Shown: in pieces, positions 58,228 to 64,000 of the stretch | How positions within the stretch are numbered: position 1 is the stretch's first letter | How the letters are laid out: each line of letters opens with the position of its first letter | Origin: Saccharothrix obliqua | Lineage (GTDB): Bacteria; Actinomycetota; Actinomycetes; Mycobacteriales; Pseudonocardiaceae | NCBI RefSeq assembly: GCF_019375475.1 | Contig: NZ_JAHXGQ010000005.1 | Coordinates: 248,001 to 312,000 of the forward strand | DNA length: 64,000 nt | Direction of reading: 5' to 3' | Notes under the pieces: generated by a model | The model's input: the letters and a program-made list of their open reading frames with translations, nothing else | Database searches by the model: none | Told to the model about the DNA's origin: nothing | Translations under genes and position numbers: made by a program

Positions 58228-59877
58228 CTAAGCCTCCGAGGACGCCTCGCCCGCCACGGCCGCAACCTGGCAGCCACCTCTGCGCTTCGCCAAGTACATC
58301 GCCGAGTCGGCTCGCGCGAGCGCCTGGTTGGCCGATTCGCGGGGCCGCACCGAGATCACGCCGACGGACAGCGTCACGCCCCTGGACAGGTCGGATGGCA
58401 AGCCCGCCACGGCATCCACCGCACGTCCCAGGGCCGCCTCGGCGGCCTGGAGGGGAGCACCGGGCAGCAGCACGACGAACTCGTCACCGCCGTAGCGGGC
58501 CACCAGGTCGTCGCCCCGCAACGCCTGCCGGAGTGTGCTGGCAATCACGCGCAGCACGTCGTCACCCTCCGCGTGCGAGTGCCGGTCGTTGACCACCTTG
58601 AACCCGTCCAGGTCGACCAGCGCGATCGCCATGGGATCGGTCTGCGCGTTGACCAGCGCGCTCAACCGGTCGTCCAGCGCGCGCCGGTTCGGGAGTCCGG
58701 TCAGCGGGTCCTGGAGCGCCTGCTGCGCGATCGCGCCGTGCGCGCGGGTCAGCCGTTCGTGATCACGCCGCGTGACGAGCGTCGCGGTGCGCGCCTCCTG
58801 CATCTGCCACAGCTCCACCTCCAGCGCGTTCGCGTAGAACTGGAGCGCGGAGATGGTGCGCTCGCCGTGCGGCCCGGACAACCGCGCGTACTCGCGCACC
58901 AGGCACAGCATGAGCGTCGGCTCGGACGTGTCGTGCTCCAGCCGGGTGCGCGCGTCGGAGAGCACCTGGAGCGCCTGCTGCGGCAGCTCCTCCAGCTCCA
59001 GGCACCGGGCCAGGGCGATGGACACGATGATCAGCTCGCGCGCGTACATGGCCAGCTCGCGCAGCCGCCACAGCGGCGCGATGTGCTCCGGCCCCGGCTT
59101 GGCCAGGGCGTGCGCCGCGCCGATGATCGGCACCTGCTCGGCCGCCGCGCGGTCCCGGCGACCGGGGTGCAGGGACTCCCGGAACGGACCCTCGACGGCC
59201 TCTGCGATGGCGGACGCGACGGCGAACTTCGCCGACGCCTCACCCAGGTTGTCGACCCGCTCCAGCCGCAGGCCCCAGCCGATCAGCATCCGGGCGCGGT
59301 TCATCAGGTGGATGTAGATCAGGTGCGGTCCGGCGCTGTCCCGGATCGCGTTGTGCGCCCGCGCGAGCACCGCGTCCGCCATCTCGTACACGCCGAGCTG
59401 CGTGAGCACGAGGCCGGTGGACTGGAGCGCGGTGGCCAGCAGCCGGTCCCAGGTGCGCTTGTCCAGCATCGGGTCCGGCGCCAGGTTCTCCTCCAGCATG
59501 GCGAGCCCGGACGCCACCTCGGTCAGCGCCTTGTCCTCGAAACCGCCGAGCAGGTACCGCCGCCCGCGCAACGCGTGCGCCTCCGCCTCCAGCACCACGA
59601 GGCCGTGCCGGCGGGTGTGCGCGAGCAGCTCGTCCAGCATGGAGTCGGACAGGTCCACCAGGCCGGGTGTCACCAGCCGGACCACGCCCGCCGCGCGCAG
59701 CAGCTGCGCCACGATCCGCGGTTCGCCCCGGTTCTGCGCCTCGGCGAGCAGTTCGTCGACCTCGTGGCACGCGTCGAGCTGCTCGGAGAGGTGACTGCTC
59801 TGGGCCACGGCCACGAGTTCGCTCGCGCGGCCCACCAGCCACGCGTCGGTCATCTCGTGCAGCGCGGGCGTCACGTT
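58228..59877 (-). CDS. Diguanylate cyclase with an N-terminal helical (TPR-like) sensor region
   Basis: A protein of about 549 residues. Residues 1-370 are helical with alanine/leucine-rich TPR-like units. The C-terminal GGDEF domain has DPLTGLPNRRALDDRL, DLDGFKVVNDRHSHAEGDD and ARYGGDEFVVLLPG. The active-site GGDEF is intact, and RGDD five residues before it is a proper inhibitory I-site. It should make c-di-GMP with product feedback. No membrane helix is seen. GTG 59877 (GCAGGA upstream) or ATG 59853 is the likely start; the frame continues through the tRNA gene, which is not coding. Confidence 0.86.
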   Translation of the reverse strand, partial: NVTPALHEMTDAWLVGRASELVAVAQSSHLSEQLDACHEVDELLAEAQNRGEPRIVAQLLRAAGVVRLVTPGLVDLSDSMLDELLAHTRRHGLVVLEAEAHALRGRRYLLGGFEDKALTEVASGLAMLEENLAPDPMLDKRTWDRLLATALQSTGLVLTQLGVYEMADAVLARAHNAIRDSAGPHLIYIHLMNRARMLIGWGLRLERVDNLGEASAKFAVASAIAEAVEGPFRESLHPGRRDRAAAEQVPIIGAAHALAKPGPEHIAPLWRLRELAMYARELIIVSIALARCLELEELPQQALQVLSDARTRLEHDTSEPTLMLCLVREYARLSGPHGERTISALQFYANALEVELWQMQEARTATLVTRRDHERLTRAHGAIAQQALQDPLTGLPNRRALDDRLSALVNAQTDPMAIALVDLDGFKVVNDRHSHAEGDDVLRVIASTLRQALRGDDLVARYGGDEFVVLLPGAPLQAAEAALGRAVDAVAGLPSDLSRGVTLSVGVISVRPRESANQALARADSAMYLAKRRGGCQVAAVAGEASSEA

Positions 59878-59970
59878 GTCCTGCCCGCCGACCGCGTCCT
59901 CGTGCAGCGACCCACACCCCCCATGCCAGATCGCAGGGCGACCCGGACCGGCGCGGTCCGGTCGTGCTCG

Positions 59971-60041
59971 CTCCGCCACCAGGATTCGAACCTGGACCAT
60001 CGGAACCAAAATCCGAGGTGCTGCCTTTACACCATGGCGGA
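59971..60041 (-). tRNA. tRNA-Gln (anticodon UUG)
   Basis: Read on the minus strand from 60041, the 71-nt cloverleaf has acceptor TCCGCCA/TGGCGGA with discriminator G. The anticodon arm is TCGGA-TTTTGGT-TCCGA, giving UUG for codon CAA. The T-arm is CCAGG-TTCGAAT-CCTGG. CCA is not encoded. The weak first pair T1-A72 is typical of glutamine tRNAs. Confidence 0.96.
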
Positions 60042-60518
60042 ACGGCGGAAGCAGCCCTCCGCCGCGCGAGGACATGTTGTCACGACTGGTCCGGGAAGGT
60101 CACCAGCACCACTCAACTGGCGGCAATCCGATCGTAATACGATCATGACTCTTCGTGTTTCCGCAGGTCGGATCGTTCACGTCCGGGTGGCCGGCGGCGG
60201 TGCGGCTGCGGGCCTGCCGACGTGGGCGCCGGTGCGCCGGGCGGGCACGCCGTCCCCCGGCGTGATCCCGGTCTCGGTGGAGATCACGCATTTTCACCCG
60301 ATCGGGCTCGACGTCCGGGTGGTTCGGGCCGTGGTCGGCGGTCGGCGCGTTCGTCCGGGGCGGTCCCGGGGCACCCCCGCTGAGCAGTGCGGGAGCCGGT
60401 GCGGGTGGGTGGTGCGCGGCAGGTGCGCCGGGGTGGTGCGCCGCCGCCGTTCGACACGCCCGGCTTCCTGAGAACACGCCGTGAGTTCCCGAGCGACTCT
60501 GGCGGGACCAGGACGACC
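60042..60518. other. Gene-free stretch between tRNA-Gln and the desaturase
   Basis: About 475 bp. It holds a GATCGTA-A-TACGATC palindrome at 60130-60144, about 90 bp upstream of the tRNA, of unknown use. The open frame on the minus strand at 60100-60477 is proline/alanine/histidine-rich with no domain, and I do not support it as a gene. Confidence 0.45.
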
Positions 60519-60540
60519 TAACTTACGCTTCCGTAAGTTA
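60519..60540. promoter_or_regulatory. 22-bp palindromic operator upstream of the desaturase
   Basis: TAACTTACG and CGTAAGTTA are perfect 9-bp arms around CTTC, about 42 bp before the desaturase ATG. The AT-rich arms stand out in this GC-rich DNA. A TetR-family gene follows the desaturase and is the obvious candidate to bind it. The adjacent CGTAGGTAGACC may contain the -10. Confidence 0.65.
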
Positions 60541-60581
60541 CGGTCCCGTAGGTAGACCCCGGATAGCCAAGAGGTAGGCGT

Positions 60582-61538
60582 ATGACCAGCACCCTGGAGA
60601 ACAGGCCCACACCGCCCGGTCCCGATCGGGGCCCGAAGCCGTTGACCGACGGCCGGCGCGGGCACGTGGAGCAGCTCGGCGTCTACGTGTTCGTGCTCGT
60701 GCCGTTCCTGGCGCTGATCGCGGCCGTGCCGATGGCCTGGGGATGGGGGCTGGGCTGGCTCGACGTCGCGTTGTTCGTCGGCTTCTACTACCTGTCCGGG
60801 CTGGGTGTGACGATCGGGTACCACCGGTACTTCACCCACGGCTCCTTCAAGGCCAGCCGGCCGCTGAAGATCGCGCTGGCCATCGCGGGCAGCATGGCGC
60901 TCCAGGGCCCCGTGCTGGTGTGGGTCGCCGACCACCGCCGGCACCACGCGTTCTCCGACCGCGAGGGCGACCCGCACTCGCCGTGGCTGTTCGGCTCCGG
61001 CCCCGTCGCCCTGGCCAAGGGCTTCTGGCACGCCCACATGGGCTGGCTGTTCGAGCGCGACAAGACCAACGCGCAGCGCTTCGCGCCCGACCTGCTCGCC
61101 GACGAGGACCTGGTCCGGATCGACAAGCTCTTCTGGCTGTGGACCACCATCAGCCTGCTCGCGCCCGGTGTCCTGGGCGGCCTGATCACCATGTCGTGGG
61201 CGGGCGCGTTGTCCGCGTTCTTCTGGGCGGGCCTGGTGCGCGTCGCCTTCCTGCACCACGTCACGTGGTCGGTCAACTCGATCTGCCACATGGTCGGCGA
61301 CCGCCCGTTCGCGGCCCGCGACCGCTCCGCCAACGTCTGGGCGCTGGCGATCCTGTCGTTCGGCGAGTCGTGGCACAACCTGCACCACGCCGACCCGACG
61401 TCCGCGCGGCACGGCGTCAAGCGCGGCCAGATCGACACCTCGGCGCGGCTCATCTGGCTGTTCGAGAAGTTCGGCTGGGCCCGTGACGTGCGCTGGCCGA
61501 ACGACCAGCGGCTGGCGCGGATCAGCGCCAAGAAGTGA
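60582..61538 (+). CDS. Acyl-CoA delta-9 fatty acid desaturase (DesA3-like)
   Basis: A 318-residue membrane di-iron desaturase that introduces a double bond into saturated acyl-CoA. The three histidine boxes are GYHRYFTHGSFKA, DHRRHHAFSD and SWHNLHHADP. Four membrane helices are visible in two pairs. An extra NSICH motif precedes the last box. It controls membrane fluidity. A strong palindrome lies in its promoter and a TetR-type regulator follows 55 bp downstream, suggesting repression by the latter. Confidence 0.93.
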   Translation: MTSTLENRPTPPGPDRGPKPLTDGRRGHVEQLGVYVFVLVPFLALIAAVPMAWGWGLGWLDVALFVGFYYLSGLGVTIGYHRYFTHGSFKASRPLKIALAIAGSMALQGPVLVWVADHRRHHAFSDREGDPHSPWLFGSGPVALAKGFWHAHMGWLFERDKTNAQRFAPDLLADEDLVRIDKLFWLWTTISLLAPGVLGGLITMSWAGALSAFFWAGLVRVAFLHHVTWSVNSICHMVGDRPFAARDRSANVWALAILSFGESWHNLHHADPTSARHGVKRGQIDTSARLIWLFEKFGWARDVRWPNDQRLARISAKK

Positions 61539-61593
61539 CCCACTTCCCGCCCCTCGCCCCCGTGGCGGGGGGCGGGTGTTTAGGGTGAGCCGA

Positions 61594-62238
61594 GTGGCGG
61601 GACGACGGCGAGGTGACGAGACCCCGGTCCCGCGCGTGCGGATGACCGGCAAGGAGCGGCGCGAGCAACTGCTCGACGTCGCGCGGGCGTTGTTCGCGGA
61701 GAAGGGCTACGAGGTCACCTCGATCGAGGAGATCGCCCACCGCGCGGGCGTGTCCAAGCCCGTGGTCTACGAGCACTTCGGCGGCAAGGAAGGCATCTAC
61801 GCCGTCGTCGTCGACCGCGAGATGCAGTACCTGATGGACCACATCGTCAACGCGCTCTCCGGCGGGCACCCGCGGGAACTGCTGGAGCAGGCCGCGTGCG
61901 CCCTGCTCGACTACATCGAGGGCTCGACCGACGGGTTCCGCATCCTCGTCCGCGACTCGCCCGTCGCCTCGTCCACCGGGACGTTCTCGTCGCTGCTCAA
62001 CGACATCGCCTCGCAGGTCGAGTCGATCCTCGGGCTGCACTTCTCCCGGCAGGGCTACGACCGCAAGCTCGCCGCCCTCTACAGCCAGGCGCTGGTCGGC
62101 ATGGTCGCGCTCACCGGGCAGTGGTGGCTGGAGGTGCGCAAGCCCAAGAAGGACGAGGTCGCCGCGCACCTGGTGAACCTGGCCTGGAAGGGCCTGTCGC
62201 ACATGGACCACAAGCCGCGGCTGCGGACCCGGGGCTGA
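61594..62238 (+). CDS. TetR-family transcriptional regulator (Rv1019 position)
   Basis: A 214-residue regulator. The HTH is REQLLDVARALFAEKGYEVT, SIEEIAHRAGVSKPVVYEHF (about 22-66). The C-terminal ligand domain ends with a conserved GQWWLEVRKPKKDEV segment. It sits between glmU and mfd, as M. tuberculosis Rv1019 does. TAGGGT at 61581-61586 lies 7 nt before GTG 61594, supporting a leaderless start there; ATG 61642 is the alternative. The likely target is the palindrome at 60519-60540. Confidence 0.87.
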   Translation: MAGRRRGDETPVPRVRMTGKERREQLLDVARALFAEKGYEVTSIEEIAHRAGVSKPVVYEHFGGKEGIYAVVVDREMQYLMDHIVNALSGGHPRELLEQAACALLDYIEGSTDGFRILVRDSPVASSTGTFSSLLNDIASQVESILGLHFSRQGYDRKLAALYSQALVGMVALTGQWWLEVRKPKKDEVAAHLVNLAWKGLSHMDHKPRLRTRG

Positions 62239-62259
62239 GGACCGGGTGCGTGGCCGGGG

Positions 62260-63366
62260 TCAGTTCCTGGTCACCCGGAGCACCTTGTCGTCGGAGCCGT
62301 TCGACGTGGTGAGGTAGAGCGCGTCGTCCGGGCCGAGCGCCGCGCCGCGCAACCGGCCGAACGCGCCGGTCAGCTCCTCGGGCGTGGCCAACGACCGCAC
62401 CGCGCCCTCGGGCGACAGCGTGAAGAACAACGCCTTCGTGCCCTTGAGCGCGGTTGCCACCAGCGTGCCCGCCAGGTCACCCCACCGGTCGCCCCGGAGG
62501 AACACGATGTCGCACACCGCCTCCGTCGAGCCGCCCGACGACCACACCGCGGGCACCGCGTCCGGGAACCGCGTCAGGTCGGTCATCGGCACGCTCTCGT
62601 CGTACTCGTCCGACTCGCCGCCCCGGGACGGGTCCCAGCCGTAGTTCGCGCCCTCCCGGAGGAGGTTCACCTCGTCGTCCACGTCCGGGCCGTGCTCGGC
62701 GGCGAAGACCGCTCCGTCCGCGCGGACCGCGATGCCCTGCACGTTCCGGTGGCCGTAGGTCAGCACGCCGCCCTCGCCGGTCGCGAGGTCCAGCCGGAGC
62801 ACCTTGCCGCCGAGGCTGCCCCGGTCCTGCGCGACCCCTGGCCGGGCGGTGTCACCGGTGCCGACCAGCAGCCGGTCGCCGTCCAGCGCCAGCCGGCAGC
62901 CCGAGTGCCGCCCGCCGGGACTCACGGGCAACCCGGCGCGCAGCGGGTCCCGCACCCGCTTCGCCTCCGCGCCGACCAGTTCGAACGTCACCAGCCGGAT
63001 GTCCTCCTCCGTGGTGAAGCAGGTGGTGAAGCGGTGGGAGGAGGCGAAGTCGGGGTGCACCACCAGGCCCATCAGGCCGCCCTCGCCCCTGGCCACCACG
63101 TCGCGCAGGTCCGCGGCCACCTCGGTCCGCGTGCCCCGGTCGAGCAGCGCCAGGGTGCCGGGGCGCTCGGTGACCAGCAGCCGGCCGTCGGGCAGGAAGC
63201 CCACCTCCCACGGGTGCGTGAAACCGCTGCCCACCACCTCGACCCGCAGGTCCGGGACGGTGGTGGTCGGCGTGGTGCTCCCCGGCGCGGGTGAGCAGCC
63301 GGTGAGGGCGATGGCCAGGACTGCGGAGGTCGCGACCTCCGCGGATCTGCGCATGGTGACCAGCAT
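62260..63366 (-). CDS. PQQ-dependent sugar dehydrogenase-like lipoprotein (GSDH family)
   Basis: A 368-residue exported lipoprotein. The signal ends in LAIALTGCS, a lipobox. The rest is a six-bladed beta-propeller of the soluble glucose/sorbosone dehydrogenase family: GFTHPWEVGFLPDGRLLVTE, HSGCRLALDG, GHRNVQGIA, EHGPDVDDEVN and YGWDPSRGG. The conserved histidine in HPDFASSHRF also fits. Members oxidise aldose sugars outside the cell with PQQ; the sugar is unknown. The start could be ATG 63366 or 63354. It faces away from mfd. Confidence 0.85.
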   Translation of the reverse strand: MLVTMRRSAEVATSAVLAIALTGCSPAPGSTTPTTTVPDLRVEVVGSGFTHPWEVGFLPDGRLLVTERPGTLALLDRGTRTEVAADLRDVVARGEGGLMGLVVHPDFASSHRFTTCFTTEEDIRLVTFELVGAEAKRVRDPLRAGLPVSPGGRHSGCRLALDGDRLLVGTGDTARPGVAQDRGSLGGKVLRLDLATGEGGVLTYGHRNVQGIAVRADGAVFAAEHGPDVDDEVNLLREGANYGWDPSRGGESDEYDESVPMTDLTRFPDAVPAVWSSGGSTEAVCDIVFLRGDRWGDLAGTLVATALKGTKALFFTLSPEGAVRSLATPEELTGAFGRLRGAALGPDDALYLTTSNGSDDKVLRVTRN

Positions 63367-63404
63367 CCCAGGGACCGGGTGAAGTCGCGGTGCCGGAGGA
63401 GAAG

Positions 63405-63447
63405 TCGTGTTGTGGGAGGGAGGGGTCGTGTTGTGGGAGGGAGGGAG
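63405..63447. repeat. Direct repeat upstream of mfd
   Basis: GTCGTGTTGTGGGAGGGAGG occurs twice in tandem (about 63405 and 63427) with only short spacers. It lies between the divergent dehydrogenase and mfd genes, in their shared control region. Confidence 0.6.
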
Positions 63448-63553
63448 AGGGTCGCGTTCCGAAGAGATGGACGTACGCTGGTCGGGAGCACCCCTTCCGG
63501 TGGGCACAGGTCCCGGGCAGGGGTCTGTCCTCGTTTCCCCGGGAGCCACGCAA

Positions 63554-64000
63554 ATGCCCCAGCCCGGCCCGTTGTCCGGCCTGCTGACCGCTGTCCTGTC
63601 CGACAAGGCGCTCAGCGCCCTCCTCGACTCCGCCGGCGCGCCCACCCTGGAACTGGAGGGTGCGCCCGCCGCCCGGCCGCTGGTCGCCGCCGCGCTGACC
63701 AGCAAGGCGCCGGTGCTCGCCGTCACCGCCACCGGCCGCGAGGCCGACGAGCTGACCAACGTCCTGCGCGACCTGCTCGGCCCCGACGCCGTCGCGATCT
63801 TCCCCAGCTGGGAGACCCTGCCGCACGAGCGCCTGTCGCCGCGTGCCGACACGGTGGGCGCGCGCCTCCAGGTGCTGCGCCGCCTGCGCCACCCCGGCGA
63901 CAACCCGCTGCGCGTGGTGGTCGCCACCATCCGCAGCGTCATCCAGCCGATGGCGCCCGGCCTCGGCGACCTCGCGCCGGTGGACCTGGCCGTCGGCGCG
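63554..64000 (+). CDS. mfd: Transcription-repair coupling factor, N-terminal part (runs off the window)
   Basis: The first 149 codons of Mfd. The protein moves RNA polymerase off damaged DNA and recruits UvrA. The visible part belongs to the UvrB-like domain 1. It has ELTNVLRDLLGPDAVAIFPS and WETLPHERLSPRADTVGARL, both diagnostic. It lies after the TetR-type gene and a dehydrogenase, as mfd (Rv1020) follows Rv1019. The ATG at 63554 is the first start in frame with the conserved part. Confidence 0.94.
   Translation, partial: MPQPGPLSGLLTAVLSDKALSALLDSAGAPTLELEGAPAARPLVAAALTSKAPVLAVTATGREADELTNVLRDLLGPDAVAIFPSWETLPHERLSPRADTVGARLQVLRRLRHPGDNPLRVVVATIRSVIQPMAPGLGDLAPVDLAVGA

Noticed and set aside
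59878..60075. N-terminal extension of the diguanylate cyclase through the tRNA-Gln gene
   Set aside because: The extension reads through the tRNA sequence on the same strand and lacks a ribosome site; downstream starts fit better.
60100..60477. 125-codon minus-strand open frame
   Set aside because: Low-complexity Pro/Ala/His/Arg composition, no ribosome site and no recognisable fold; it also overlaps the desaturase upstream region.

Overview
The window is about 64 kb of very high-GC DNA from an actinomycete, most likely of the order Pseudonocardiales (Saccharothrix/Lentzea/Actinosynnema-like; an inference from gene content and style, not a database match). Many genes start with GTG and several look leaderless. 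The backbone follows the order I remember for the Mycobacterium tuberculosis Rv0981-Rv1020 block: mprA-mprB-pepD-moaB2-mscL, then SAF/fmdB/5-FTHF cyclo-ligase/galU/moeA/rimJ/Rv0996, then PMT/rsmI, then metG/tatD/rpfB/ksgA/ispE, then a fatty-acyl-AMP ligase, pth, rplY, prs, glmU, a TetR gene and mfd.

Region by region. 1-4.1 kb: bluB (cut by the edge), a zinc-free type rpsR paralogue, a histidine phosphatase, EthD, a 3-hydroxyacyl-CoA dehydrogenase, an Eis-like acetyltransferase and a TRIC channel. 4.1-10.8 kb: an MprAB-like envelope-stress two-component system, galT, a PepD/HtrA-type membrane protease, moaB and mscL; matching 19-bp direct-repeat boxes precede the regulator and the protease. 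10.8-16.9 kb: VOC protein, SAF protein, FmdB, cyclo-ligase, galU, and a moeA(Glp)-rimJ-GlpR group. 16.9-25 kb: tRNA-Ala(CGC), a repeat tract, a Crp-type regulator paired with a cyclase-like protein, a PIG-L deacetylase, a flavin/PNPOx-fold protein, a PHP(EndoQ)-UvrD fusion and a secreted streptogrisin-type protease with a chitin-binding module. 25-32.6 kb: accessory island with a Ser/Thr kinase, a four-precursor lasso-peptide locus, DUF2000/Lrp and an ECF42-type sigma/YCII pair. 32.7-41.1 kb: PMT, rsmI, an XRE/DUF397 pair, metG, tatD and rpfB. 41.1-46.9 kb: ksgA, a SAM-riboswitch-controlled metNIQ operon, a DUF4184 protein and ispE. 46.9-64 kb: an Uup-like ABC-F protein, a large nested inverted repeat, a SigE-type ECF operon, two DivIVA-motif repeat proteins around a fatty-acyl-AMP ligase and pth, rplY, prs-glmU, a diguanylate cyclase, tRNA-Gln(UUG), a desaturase-TetR pair, a PQQ-type dehydrogenase and the start of mfd.

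The most striking find is at 27.1-30.2 kb. Four tandem cassettes each encode a 38-40 residue lasso precursor with the leader pattern YxxPxLxxxGxFxxxT. Each core begins with Gly1, carries Asp at position 8, then an aromatic residue and an arginine-rich tail. The last cassette runs into a lasso cyclase. No RRE (B1), leader peptidase (B2) or transporter is next to them, so the maturation genes must lie elsewhere or be absent. Every cassette also carries a palindrome with compensatory base changes exactly 23 nt before its start codon.
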